NCBI GenBank assembly: GCA_000231825.2
Contig: JH720304.1
Coordinates: 596,724-660,723, forward strand
DNA: 64,000 nucleotides
Source of the DNA: Tetrahymena elliotti 4EA
Lineage: Eukaryota; Ciliophora; Oligohymenophorea; Hymenostomatida; Tetrahymenidae
Direction: 5' to 3'
Part shown: piece after piece, positions 11,925 to 24,195 of the stretch
How positions within the stretch are numbered: the stretch's first letter is position 1
How the letters are laid out: each line of letters starts with the position of its first letter
Made by a program: the position numbers and the translations under genes
The notes under the pieces: model-generated
What the model saw: only the letters and a program-made list of their open reading frames with translations
Databases searched by the model: none
Told to the model about the DNA's origin: nothing

Positions 11925-12656
11925 GTTGATGTTGAGAGATTCTCTTTCTTTGACTCTAAATATATGTTTAAATTAATAAAAATTATCAATTATTTGCTTA
12001 TTTAGTTTTATGGTATTATTGTATCAATCTTAAGAAGTTAGAACAAAATAATTTGAAGATTTAACAATTAATTAAAGCTTTGCATCAAATAAAATTAATA
12101 TTTGAAATTTATTTTTGATAAAATTCTTCTAGAAGTACTCAAAAATATTATTAAAATTAATTATTATTTTTTGATTTTTGACTTTTGTTAAAATAATTTT
12201 TATGAATTAATTTAAACTACTAATTAATCAAGAAACAATTCTTATCACTACAGTTATAAACTAAACAAGAAGACTATGTTTATTTAACTAATATTAAATA
12301 AATAATTATAAGTTGGACATTTTATTTACTCAATTCATTTATATTTTCCACAAATTCTTTTCTTTAAAAAAACAAAATTTTTTTTACTGAAATGGTGTTG
12401 TTGTTGATGAAAGTTGTAAAAAATAACAAAAATAAGCTTATAATTAATTTTAATTTTCTGAAGTAATTTTCTAAACTTGTAAAAGATAAATAACAAAAAC
12501 AAATTGAATGAGTAAGAAGAAGAATATTCTTATTACATTTTGTAGATACTTAAAAAATATTAATAAATAAATAGTTAAGTCATAATTAATGTCCTGAAGT
12601 AATTTTATTATTTATTATTGAAATTATTCATTGATCTAGTTTACCATTTAATGATT
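11925..12656. other. Intergenic region between two minus-strand genes
   Basis: AT-rich, with two loosely similar blocks (aagataaataacaaaaac and its relatives near 12400-12560 read on the plus strand). It should hold the promoter of the three-exon coiled-coil gene and the 3' UTR of the LRR gene. No coding sequence seen. Confidence 0.4.
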
Positions 12657-15600
12657 TCATTAAATGTTTTTTTTAATTTATGAAGCAGGGATTCTTTTTG
12701 GTAATTTATCTTCTCTCATAAGTTTAATATATTCATTCATGCAATGGTTGAGATCATAACGTTTATCTATTTCAAACATTTCTTATTTTAAGAACTCATC
12801 AAGTATTTTAGTACCATTTTTCACATATCCTTCAATACGTTTTCTAAGCTCATCTCTTTGTTATTCTTTTTCTTTGAATTCTTAAGCATATTTCATCATT
12901 TGCTCTTCGATGCTTAAAACTTTATTGTTTCTGCTCTTCTAGAATTCATCTTTTATTTTTCTATCATTTTACTCCATCAAATCTTCAAATGTAAGTTTTG
13001 GTTATGGAACATACAAACGCGAATTAGCCCACTCATTAATATCTGGGTATTTTTCTAATATGAATCCAGTTAGATTTACTTCTGGTATTTCTCTCGGCTC
13101 AATAATTTCTTTCTTTTATTTCATAAGCTCTTCGTAATGGCCTACAAAACCTTTCTAATCTTTCTTCTTATCTCCCTCAGACTTTTATTAAATAAATTAT
13201 TAGTCAATTTTCAAAGTTAAAATCCATTTACCAAATTTTTATTTCTATTATAATACTGTGGAACATTAGTTTCATCATACATTAAGGCAAAATTCTCACT
13301 GTCATTCTTCTTTCCCATTTTCTTTTTGAATTAAATTTTACCCTAATCATTTTTACCATCTAGTCCTATGTTGAGTCTTTTAAGGTATTTTTCTAAATTA
13401 CCATCATCTATATGGTTTCTAAGTTTATAGTAATGGTAAGCCAAACGAGCATCATGCTCAGCCCTTTCAATTTCTTTCTTTTCAATTCTTCTCAAATGCT
13501 CTTTGCTTATTTTCATCTTCTTTAATTTAATTTCCTCTAATATTTCAAGAGCATTGTACATCTAATTTCTTTCCTCAAAATCAAGATTTGCTGGAGGTTA
13601 ACTTAGCTTTTCATTAATATCTTTTTCTTTTAGCTTAGGTCCCATCTTTTAATCATAGTCATTAGCCTTTTTAAAAATAAATTAATAAATTGAGCTAAAA
13701 TGATTATTTATTTACTTTGTTGATAATGGTATAAAGTTCAAAAGTGGACATCTTCTTTTTGGACATAGGATCAACTTTTTTTCTTGTAACTTTATATTCA
13801 ATGTGATTAGCCAAATCATTACTATGCATTACTTTAAAATCTTTGACTGTATCTTTCAAGTATCTGAAAGCTTCATCATAATTTATTGTCTAAACAAATT
13901 GTGATACTGGTTTCTTTTTATATAAATTAGGACCAACCTTTTTATCTAATTCTTGAATTTGTACCTTTAATACATTACAATTTTCTAAGTTTTATTTGAA
14001 TCTCTAAATTTATTAGTGCATTTCATTATCTGGATTAAAAAGAGCTGCTGTTCTCAAATGCTAATCTAAACCTTGCTCAACAGTTGGGACAAGTTAATCA
14101 GTAGGAATATCACATTTATAAACCTTTTTTTCTTCCCTAAGCTTGTTAGGATGCAAAGAAGGCTGTGATTGCAATCTCTAATTACTTCTCGTTGCAGTAA
14201 TAGTATTTTATTTTTAGGTGCTTTGAGTTTTCTAAACAGTGCTTAATGCCCCAGTTGACTTATAAGCTGTACTTTACTTTGATAAATATTTTTTCCCAGT
14301 AGTGCTTTTCTATTAATAAAGTTCTTTTTGGATTTATTTATTAAGATAAAAAATTACTTCATTTTATTTATTTTCTGATTCACTTAAGCTAGAGCTACTT
14401 GATCTGTCTTTTCTTTTTTTAAATATATTACTTGAACCAACTCTACCTTCTGCTTTTGCAGAGAATTATCTTAGCTATTGTTCTCTCTCCTTGTTATGGT
14501 TTGAGAAAATTTTATTTGTGACTTTAAATGATGATTGAGTTTAATTTTTTATATAGCTGTTAAGTGTTTCTTTGTTGATTTAGTCTGAATTCTTGTTATG
14601 TATGAATTCGTATCTACTTACTGGGACTGCTTCAATACCTTTAGTTATTTTATATTTCAAATGATTTTTGAAATAAAAATGAATAATTTACCTGGATGAG
14701 CAAAATTTTATTGGCTGGACTAATTTATTTTCTCATTTGTCTGTCTTGATTGATCTTCTAAAAATTCCGTTTAAGTTTGATTTTGATTATTTTATGTTTA
14801 GTCTCTATTCGGTGTGTTGTATGAATTCTAAGGCTTATTTTTAACTTCAGTGTCTTGTTGTGTTGGTGGTACGTTATCAGCTTTTTCTTGAGCTGGAGAA
14901 GTATATTTAAACGTTGCTTTATCTTCCTCTTTTTTTTAAGGTTTTCTTTATGCTGCATTAAATTAAAAAGGTTTTTTCTATGTTAAAGCCTAGTTTTTAG
15001 CTTTTGTATTATCTAATCTTTTCTTTAGCTCCAAGACATCCACTTCAGTTGATTAGAAATTTTATTTCTTTTTCTACTTTCTTTCTTCTTCTTAAGCAGT
15101 ACTTTCTTAAAAGGTAACTCCATCATCGTCTTAATTAAAGTCTTCAAAATCTTTAATTTCTCTTGGAGAGTTAATTGAAAAACTGCTCAACTCTCTTTGA
15201 TACAGCCTTTCTGACTATTCACTCTCACTGCTACTATATTACTTTTCCTCTAATTTGTTCAAATCAAATTTAAGTCTTGGCTTACCTCTCTTAGATTTAA
15301 ACAAATTGTCTCCGTCAGGATCACTATCATCTTCAAATTACTTCATCTCTTCTTCTGTTACAGGTTCTTATTTTATAAATAAAAACTTAACAACATGCTA
15401 TTATCTTTTTGCTTACATATTCCTGCTTTAAGAAGCTTCTTTAAAACCCTTGTTCTCCTTGACTTACGTTTTTCCTATTGTATTTCTTTCTTTTTTTCTT
15501 CCTTCTTCTTTTTCTCAACCTCATAATCTTTGAGCATTTGTTTATACTCCTTCATCGAAATTGAGAAGGTAGCATCTTTATAAAGAAGATCTAAAGGTTT

Positions 15601-16821
15601 ATTCCAAATATCAGCAGCATACTTTCTTGGATCAATAGTACTTGATGCTCCTCTAGAAAGTGCCTCATCAACCTTCGAAAGATACTTTAAATCTTCCTCT
15701 CCACCAGTACCATCCCCACTTTATTTGATATTTCTAACATTTGTTGCCATATTATCTTCATTCATTTTTTTTATTCTCTTAATATATTTTTCAATGTATT
15801 TTTTGTGAATTTCTTCATTTTATCTTGGCACCTTTTTATATTAATTCTACTATTCGTTCTCATCTTCTACAATATCCTTAAGCTTATCTTTACCAGATGC
15901 TCTCATCATATCTAATTTAGTAATTATCTCCCCATTCAGATACTCCAAATTTTTAAATCTAATTACATTATTAAAAACAAAATTAATCTCTCTCATATTT
16001 TATATTCATTTAATAAACTTATAAAATACATCAATGGTTATTACAAAATTCAGTTAATTATCTAAATCTTTTTCATATGATTTGACTTTAAAATCGTTTA
16101 GAATTAGATAATATCAGAATATTTAGAAGCAACGTTCCCACAATTCTATAAAATATTTAAACTAAATCATTGTAAAAACTAATCACCTTGACTTACGAGG
16201 AACTGGACAAGGTTCAATTGCATATTTAGCAAGTGTGTTTCTGTGGCTATATTTGCTTACTGATTTACGAGTTTCTTCAACTCCTAATTCCTCATTGAAT
16301 TTATAAAACACTTGTAAATCTTTTTTCATCTGCTCTTCTTCACCTGTAGATAATCTAGTGGGTGGATGTTATTAATAACTAGCAGTTAGTATTTTTACAG
16401 GATCATATTTTTTATATTTTTCAGGATAGAATAATTCATTAATAGTATTTATCCTACTGAGGCGATTACATAAAGGATTATTAGAAAATTCTAATATCTT
16501 GAGATGAACCAAGGTACCTAAATCAACGATATCATCTAAAACCTCCATTTTATTGTAAGATAGATCTAAAACTTCAAGCTAAGGAGCTCCTTTAGTCAAT
16601 ATTTTAGGGTCAAATCGAGCAATCTAATTGTGAGAAAGAATTAAAACTGATAAATTCTTAACTATTTCAAAACACTTAGCTGTTGGAAGCTCTTTTGAAT
16701 GCTAGTGGCTGAGTTCTAGCTCCTTGCAATCTTCAGGCTCGAAATCAGAACTTAAAAATTTCTTTCTTAGCTTATCAAACCTTCCATAATTAATAGTTTC
16801 ATATTTGATTTTTTGCAACAT
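12657..16821 (-). CDS. Leucine-rich-repeat protein with long charged C-terminal region
   Basis: Six exons on the minus strand: 16821-16187, 15958-15417, 15366-14692, 14638-13716, 13666-13232 and 13181-12657. The introns are 228, 50, 53, 49 and 50 nt and all phases agree. The product is 1,244 aa. Residues ~40-150 form LRRs (LELSHQHSKELP, LSVLILSHNQIARFD, LEVLDLSYNKMEVLDDI, LKILEFSNNPLCNR). A capping segment FKNLEYLNGEIITKLDMM follows across the first junction. The remainder is mostly disordered and charged, with Ser-, Gln- and Lys-rich tracts, and a conserved-looking C-terminus (LEKYPDINEWANSRLYVPQP, then coiled coil). LRR proteins with this kind of cap are frequent in cilia and basal bodies. 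The specific orthologue is not recognised. The gene lies next to a transition-zone-like protein on the same strand, which is suggestive but not evidence of shared function. Confidence 0.85.
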
Positions 16822-17882
16822 CCTTAACAAAAAAGTATAAATATATGTTATATATTATTTAATAATAAAATTATTTGAATAGTATAATTGCTTAAAAACA
16901 GTATTAATGAGCAACCAAAATGAAAATTTTATGACCAACAACTAAACTGAAAAACATATTATTATCATCATCTATTAGAAATATGCAAATAGTTCATATA
17001 TTATTTACAGGATAAGAAGAATAGCAAAAAGATCTTAGCATTTAATTATAAATAGGGATTTCAGTTTCAAGTAATTCAGGTTTATACTGATGTAAAAGTT
17101 TAACTTAGAAAATAATTTTTGCAGAAAATAAAATCTTAGTATTTAAGTTATGAATTTTATTTAATTCGTGATAAAATTATTTGAACAGTTTCTTCAAAAA
17201 ACTTAAAAATAAATTCTTATTATCTATAAAAAATACACAAATTTACTTTCTGCAGCCATTTACATAGAATAATAAGAAGCCTATAATGATAAATAAGTGT
17301 TTAGTTTTCATGTAATTTAGTCTTACACAAAAGTGAAAGCTAAACTTTATTCATTTATTTATTAAAATTAGTAGATGAAAATGAAACAAACAAAACCATT
17401 TTTGTATAAAATACTAGATAAACTAAAACATAATGAATTTCATTTTTTAATTTTAAAGGATAATAAAATATTAATAATTTGATATTTAATAAGTTACTGT
17501 ACTGGCTGGATAGCTGATTGACTAACTAATTTAATTGAAGATTTTTTTATACTGAAAATCTATTAAGAATGTTTTATCCAGAAATTATAATTGAAATAAT
17601 GAATAATTAGATTATCTAGTTATTAAAATCAAGAAATCTTTTTGAAACTGAATATGAATGGAAAAAAAAATATTAAAAAATAGAATTGAATTCTACTAAA
17701 TAACAAATAACATCGAAGTTTAATAAATAATTATAAAATGAATAAATTAGCATATTAAAATAGTATTTTTAACAAAACAAATTCTAATTTTATTTTTGAC
17801 GAAATGTTTTAATTGCATGTTGTTTTTAAATCAAACGAAATATTAGCTGATTCCTAAAAAAACTTTTAAGCTAAAAATCTTA
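16822..17882. other. Noncoding AT-rich stretch
   Basis: About 1 kb between two minus-strand genes. Two stretches resemble each other loosely (gcataattatgaatttt... style blocks near 17035-17120 and 17140-17340, each with tagtatttaa, gataaataa and a following tttcatgtaattta/tttcaagtaattca), hinting at an old duplication. No coding frame seen. Confidence 0.4.
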
Positions 17883-18392
17883 TCATAAGTTATTGTCCCA
17901 CTTTTTGACATTGTAATACACTGGTAAGGCAAGTTTAAGAGAGCTCTATAAAAGATTGGCATAGTAGAATGGGTATATAATGTATTTGATGTAATATATT
18001 ATATAATAGTAAAATACGTTTGTAGTGTATGTAATATAATCTTCATTAGGATTAATAATTCTTAAAACACGTTCAAAGGTATTTATAGCAAACTGAATAA
18101 TAATAAGGAATATTGTCAGCTTGAACTGCTTTATTAAATCAAATATCATACCATATCTTAAAGGTACAGTTTGCCACATTAATATGAGGAACATTACATT
18201 TAAAATTAGGTTAATTGCTATTTAGACAACACATACTACAATTAGTTAAATATCTCCCTTGTCTACATGAACATTTTAGGGATTAAAATGAGGTTCAACA
18301 AATGTACTTAAAATCAAATCAACAAGCATAAAGAAGAAGAAAAAGCCTAATTTTATCTTCAATATACCTCTACCTTGCTATGTATCAATCAT
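17883..18392 (-). CDS. TMEM138: TMEM138-like ciliary transition-zone membrane protein
   Basis: Single exon, 169 aa, minus-strand ATG 18392 to TGA at 17883. Four hydrophobic segments lie at ~14-32 (LGFFFFFMLVDLILS), ~48-73 (LIVVCVVQIAINLILNVMFL), ~85-108 (FKLTIFLIIIQFAINTFERV) and ~120-145 (NVFYYYIIYYIKYIIYPFYY). Length, the order of the four helices, the short N-terminus, a Leu-rich second helix and the tail with LPVYYNVKKW match the TMEM138 family. In animals TMEM138 is a transition-zone protein required for normal cilia (Joubert syndrome gene). A ciliated protist is expected to have it. The frame is open for 13 codons upstream without another ATG, so this start is the likely one. Identification rests on my reading of helix layout and local similarity, not on a search. 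Confidence 0.7.
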
Positions 18393-19400
18393 CTACTATT
18401 TATTTAAATTTTCAAATGTGGTTTTGCTAACTTTTTTCTTAGTACTTAATTAATAATTTGTTTATGTGTATCAAAATTAAAATTTTTATTAACTATTTTG
18501 AAATTTATGGTTTTACTTGATTTGCTCATTCTAATAAAAAAACCTTTCATTTTATATTAACATTTGAATTATTTAAAAATTTTTTGTTTTAAAAATCAAC
18601 TACAACTAATCTAATTATTTTTGCCATTTTAATCTTCACAAAATAATATGTTTTCATTCATAATTAGGATGCAAATTTTGCAAATGAAGTTAAGTTTTTT
18701 ACATTTTTCAAATTTATTTTAGGTCAGTATTAATTTTATTATTTTTTTTATTGTTAAAATTTTAAAGAAGATTTTTAAAAAATTATCAGTATTTAGAGTT
18801 TAAACTAATAAGATTCTATTCTTAGAACCTTCAATAATTATTGTTTTATCTTAAAATTATAATTTTACTGCTATTGCATTTAAAAAAATAGAAAAATCAC
18901 AAAGAAATTACCAATTGACAAAGAAATATATTCTTAAAAAAAGATCAGTATTAAGCACATAAACTAATAAGATTCCATTCTTAGATTTTTGATTGTTAAA
19001 ATGATAATTTTACTGCAATTCTTATCAGAAATAATAGAAAAATCACTTTGAAATAGTCAATTTCTTTTGACAAATGATTTTATGTAATATTTTGAGAAAC
19101 AATAAACATTCTAAAATTCTCACTTGAAAAAAAAGAACAAAAATGAACTAAAAATAAGAAAAGCATCTAATGAGAGAATCAAAGTAAGGATTGCTTAATA
19201 GTTTTTAATTTTTTGAAACACTAAAAAAATCTGATTATTTTGTATAAGTTTAAAAACATTTTATTTGTATTTTGTTTTTAATTTGAATAAAAATTCTAAA
19301 TCTTTAATACCTGGTTATTCAAGCTATCTTAAAAAAAAGAAGCATGTGATATGGAGAGAGAGTTTGCTTATTTATAAATTTTATTAAGACTTTACACTGA
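18393..19400. other. Noncoding AT-rich stretch with a direct repeat
   Basis: No gene seen. It contains the direct repeat listed separately. A short ATG frame at 19352 (MEREFAYLQILLRLYTEYNE) ends at a TGA near 19414 and then continues open in the same frame toward the DENN gene, so it may be a broken or unspliced 5' end of that gene. Confidence 0.4.
18783..19075. repeat. Imperfect direct repeat of about 140 bp
   Basis: Two copies, about 18783-18925 and 18942-19075, share atcagtatt(t/a)a, aaactaataagattc(t/c)attcttag, the block ataattttactgc(t/a)a, and tagaaaaatcac followed by aa(t/a)tag(t)caa-type endings. They are head to tail and about 160 bp apart. They lie upstream of both flanking genes and have no coding potential. 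Confidence 0.7.
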
Positions 19401-19559
19401 ATACAATGAAAAATGATTTGAGTATGATCTTGAAAATAGAGATTGTTTGTTAACTGATAAGCTCAACAAAAAATAGAACAACTAAACATGCCTTTTCATC
19501 AATAAAATACACATAAAACAAATTCTTTATTTGCTATAATATATTCATAACAAAAAAAA

Positions 19560-22195
19560 GTAATAACAAGAGTATTCTTTATTTGAATAAGGCTATTTGT
19601 TTGAATATTTCTTACAGTATATAACTTCATTATAATATGATCCCATAAATAAATCCACCTTATCTTAAGCATATTGAATCACAGGGCTATGTTTTCTCTC
19701 ATATTTTTAAGAGCCAAATAAGCTCTCAACTAAGAAGTATATTTTTTTCTCACTATTATCATCTAGATTGAGATTATAGATTAAATTAACTTAATATGAT
19801 TAATTTAAATTAGACGACCATATATATTAGTTCACAAGCAAACCAATCACAGAAATAGAATCTATAAATCTTTATCCTAAAGATGATAGAATAATTGACC
19901 CTTTCAGGTCTATTCATAAAGTAAAATTTAAGTTTAATTGTAAATTATATATTATCCTACTTACTGCTTGATATATGGGTTATCGCTTTATTAGTTTTAA
20001 TATTAGACTAAAAAACTAAAGAAAATTAAAGTAAAATAGTACATTTAAAAATAAAATAAAACTAAAAAAAATAGTGGATTTTTCCATCAGGAATACGCAT
20101 TCTGAAACCTGGAGAAGAAAAGTACACAAAAGTAAACCAAGTTTTTGAATCAAAAGACATTTCTAGTGCATCTAATATTTAAGACATAAACTACTTTTGC
20201 ATCACAGACCCTTCTAACAACAAAATTTATCGTTGTGTGTCTGGAGTTTTTTATGTAAAACAACCACTCACTCATTCATTCATTTAATTCTACTAATAAA
20301 CTTTTTTTATAATACTCCTAACTCATTTATAATTAAATCATAAATCACTTTGAAGTGACATAAAAATTAGAATAATTCCCAATATATTATTTAAGTACCT
20401 GTATGAAGAAGGAGAAATAGCTATCAAAATATCTTACTTTTTTCTCAATAATAAATATTAGTGTAACCTTTATCTAGTATGAATCAATAGCTTTATATTA
20501 AATTTGCTTTTTGATTTGATTATTTTTTGGTAAATTTAGTAATATAATACTCAATTTATAAATAAAGGAAAAAATATCTGCTAAGTTGCCTAAGGACAGA
20601 AAAACAGTAACATACTTAGTCCCATTTAGTTATTGCGTAGTCTCTGAACACTTATTTTATCATCCGATGAAGCAATTAATTCACACTCTCATAAGCATTC
20701 ACATAAACTCTAATGAATATTTTAATTAAATGAAGTAATAACCTAATAGTGGTATATTTATAGAATCAGTTATTGAGGATGAAGCAAAATTCATAGATTT
20801 TGTAATCCAAAGTGTATTTCATATATCGGAAATAAAAGGACACAATCATAAATTTAACATAAACTTAACTACTGATTTATCACATCCTTTCTTATCCTAT
20901 TATAATAAAAATGATTTAAGCTAGCCATTCCTTAATCTGATTTGCCCATCTAACACTTCTTTTGAGCATATCATATTTAATTAATCACCCAGTAATCTAT
21001 TTCACTTGGTTATTTGTCTATTCTTAGAATATCAAATAATCATAACATCTTCAAAACAATCAACATCTAATTTATTCTGTGAGAATATCCTTTCATTAAT
21101 CAAGCCTATGAATTGGAAAGGATTATACTACCCCACTTTACTTAACAGTGGATTTGATTATCAAAAGTGTTCACAACCCTTTCTAATAGGAATTTAAAAG
21201 AAATCAGAAGATGGAGTAAATTTCTTAAACTAAATTTCAATTTAATTAAAGAAAATTAATCTAAATTTAGCTCGAGAGATTCCAGAAACAGCCAAAAAAC
21301 AGAGTTATCTATGACTTGGATGAGAACAGCTTTATTTCAAAACCTGTAAATCAATAAATATAAATACTTTCTAATTTATTTATTATTATAAATATTAGGA
21401 AGATCTTCCAATCCCTTTAAGCTATAAAAATTATCTCATAAAAAACCTAAATTTTATAATTGCTGATTTGAGATTCTGGGAAGAAGTAACTCAAATATTA
21501 TTTCTTTTTGTAGATATTAACCTATTTTTTTGAAATAAAACCAGCAATCTATGACAGTCGAAGCCTAAATGAAATATAAGCAATACTTTTACAATTTTTT
21601 TCTTCTTGTTTTTCATGATGTGCTAAATTATTTTTAAAAGGGATCTCCACCAACATCAAACATATCAGCTCCAAGCCAATCAAACTAAAACTAAAATATT
21701 AATCAAAAAAATACTAAAAACAATGATAAGACTAATCAAGCATCAGGGAAAAACCAAAAGCCTGCATCTAATACCCTCATATCTTAGGATGAAGGAAAAC
21801 AAAATTTTATTTCATTTGGATAAGGCTTTTTTAATTAAGAGGAATATATCAAATCTTTTGGTTCTTAAGACCAACTCTTCTTCCAAAAAGTTTGCCAAAC
21901 ATAGGTAATTATTCATTCATTTTTTTAAAAAGAGGCATCTATCTATAAACTTCTTCAAATAATTTATTCTGTTAATTTATTTATTAAAATCTAATAAAAA
22001 ATAAAATAAATATTGATTGAGAAGAATGAAAGCATTTCAAAAATAAATCAACTTTTAACAGTTTTAATAAAATTAATTTTAAATTCAACTTATTTAACCA
22101 AATTAAATTCCTAAAATCAAACCAAAGAATTTACTGTAAACTTTTGTTACAAGTAAATTGGATAAATAATAAATTTTATTACTTAAGCTTTTTGA
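19560..22195 (+). CDS. DENN-domain protein (Rab GEF family), multi-exon
   Basis: Phase-consistent exons: 19780-19920, 20075-20254, 20568-21215, 21271-21345, 21399-21485, and 21545 onward. The introns between them are 154, 313, 55, 53 and 59 nt. uDENN: KWIFPSGIRILKPGEEKY, then NYFCITDPSNNKIYRCVSG and YLVPFSYCVVSEHLFYHP. cDENN: NLFHLVICLFLEYQIIITSS, then LSLIKPMNWKGLYYPTLL and CSQPFLIGI. dDENN: NRVIYDLDENSFI, EDLPIPL, YFYNFFLLVFHDVLNYFQ and FFNQEEYIKSFGSQDQLFFQ. DENN proteins catalyse GDP release from Rab GTPases in membrane traffic. The 5' end is uncertain: an exon with EQGYLFEYFLQ (from ~19560) can be spliced in by two further short introns, but no convincing start ATG was found. The 3' frame stays open to TGA 22193, though it may be spliced earlier (GTAATT at 21905). 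The Asn/Gln-rich loop before FISFGQGFF is an insertion. Confidence 0.82.
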
Positions 22196-22998
22196 AAGTA
22201 TTAATAGACATTAAAATTAGAAATAAGTAGTAAAATTTTTATCATATTTTTGAAAAAACCCCATTTATTTTACCACTTACTATTTGCTGGAAATAGAAGA
22301 TGATTAGAAAAATCTAATAAAATATTCATAAAGAACCATTATATTTACTTAGAGAATAAGGTCAGATATTTTTTTACCTCTTCTTTTTACATGAAAAATC
22401 CTCTTTGGAATTCTTTAAATTTCTTTCATTTTTAAATGTTTTTCCTTTGATATTCATATTTATAATGAAATATAATTTTTAAAATAATAAAAACTTACGT
22501 AAAAATTAAATCATTCATCATTTCTATTCAAATAAACATAGATTTTGAATTTTTAAAATATATTTTACTCCTACCAATCCTCTCATAATTCTCAATTTTA
22601 TTCATCCTTCCATAGGTTTTAATTATCAAAAATGATAAATATTATATTTATTTTTTTTGAAGGTGTAAGTTTCCAACGAAAAGTAAAGTACTTTTGTAAA
22701 CATGGTAAAGTTTTTTTAATTTTAGATCCTCAAAATTTACTAGTTATCAGTAGATTTACAGTATTTTCATTCAAAATTTATTTGAAAAAAAATAAGAATT
22801 TCAAAAATAAATCAATTTTTACTATTTCTTAAATTTGTTTACATTAAATCAGCACCAAAATTATATTTTTTATTTAAGTTATTTTAGAAATGCTTTTTAA
22901 ATTTATTCATTTAAAAGTAAATTTGTAACAAAATTTATTGATACTAATAGGGATTTTCAGAATTTGTGAAATAGTGCTTTAAAAGTATTGATTTTAAG
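22196..22998. other. Gap between the DENN gene and the next ORF
   Basis: AT-rich. Blocks around 22029-22200 and 22795-22950 are loosely similar (ttcaaaaataaatcaa and following). A short open stretch at 22632-22832 (MINIIFIFFEGVSFQRK) is not convincing. If the DENN gene continues into the following ORF, this region contains introns and perhaps an unrecognised exon. Confidence 0.35.
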
Positions 22999-23016
22999 GC
23001 TGAGTATGTAAAGGAA

Positions 23017-24195
23017 ATGAAATAATTAGAGGCAGAGTATAGCTTCCATTAAATATTTTTGTATATTAATGATTGCAGATATTTAGCTAAGAGATAGTAA
23101 GATTAAACACTGAATGATAAAATTTAGGAGGTTGAATAAATGTAATTGAAAGTCATACAAGGGGTTGCCAATAAACAGTTTTTCCCTGAAATATAAATGT
23201 GCATTTCTATGTTTTGCTAGGAGTATTTAGAAGGTGTTTTACAAATTAGGAGTGTTTAAGATATTAAAACTACAGCAAGAAGCCAATCTTCAAATGATAA
23301 ATAAAATAATTATCCTTATGGAATAAATCAAAACAGTAATTAAAAATCGCAATAATAAATAAAATACAACTAACAAGGACAAATAATTCAAAAAGATTAA
23401 AGTCTTTTTAGTGGATATCAATAAAATTAGAGACAAGGCATTGATGGGATCGAAACATCTCGAACTTAAGAGAGAAATCCTTTGTTTATGTGTGATATAA
23501 GCAAAATAGAAAAAATTCAAAATCCTAGTGCTAATAATATAGATAAATTAGACTAAAAGCATTATGAATAAATCATTACAGAAATGAACTTAAATTTACC
23601 ATAAAAAAGTTTTAATGAGTGTGAAAGAGTATCTACTAACGAATCATACAACGATTATGAAATAAATATAAATAATAATAAAAGAAATTCCAAACATTTC
23701 CCAAACAGTCTTTAGCTCTTTAGTCGTTAAAGCAATCTTGAATAAAGAAATAATTTAGAAAATAGAAGCAATTCACCTGAAAAGCTATATTAAAGTAAAC
23801 TTGGAGATAATAACCTTCTTACAGATAGATAGTACTTAGGTATTAGTAACTTAAATGGAAGCAATGCAAATAATGGATTTATCTTATCTCATAATACCTA
23901 TAGTAATACTATCAATCAAGATGATATAACTACCTGCTCTAACAAAGCCTTAATTGCAAATAATCTTTCTTAAACCAAATTATCTCCTTCAAACTCAGTA
24001 ACTTAAATAGGCTTAAATAATCAACTTAATTTCCTTTCTAATTTCATTGAATCTTAGTAGTAAAGCACCTAACAATTTAATTCAACTTAAAAATCCTAAC
24101 AATAAAATGAGAAATCGTTATTCTTAAATCTATAATAAGGGTGCTTCGATCTATGGGGACATTACCAAGAAGAAGGAAATTTGAATGTTGCATGA
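23017..24195 (+). CDS. Gln/Asn-rich protein, possible 3' part of the DENN gene
   Basis: Frame from ATG 23017 to TGA 24193, 392 aa. An acceptor-like ttttaag at 22992-22998 is in frame with it, so the true exon may start at 22999 rather than with this Met. The first ~95 residues look folded and helical (MKQLEAEYSFHQIFLYINDC, then QFFPEIQMCISMFCQEYLEG). The rest is a low-complexity Asn/Gln/Ser-rich tail. It ends near FDLWGHYQEEGNLNVA. The lack of a convincing start, the same strand and the open-ended DENN gene upstream all favour one gene, but I could not connect them. No family recognised for the helical part. Confidence 0.6.

Noticed and set aside
13343..13561. Short minus-strand ORF with a good-looking charged product
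   Set aside because: It is not a separate gene but an internal part of exon 5 of the LRR gene, bounded by TAG codons that are Gln in this code.
17946..18194. Short minus-strand membrane ORF taken alone
   Set aside because: It is the middle of the TMEM138-like gene; TAA/TAG codons on both sides are Gln, and the full frame is 169 aa.
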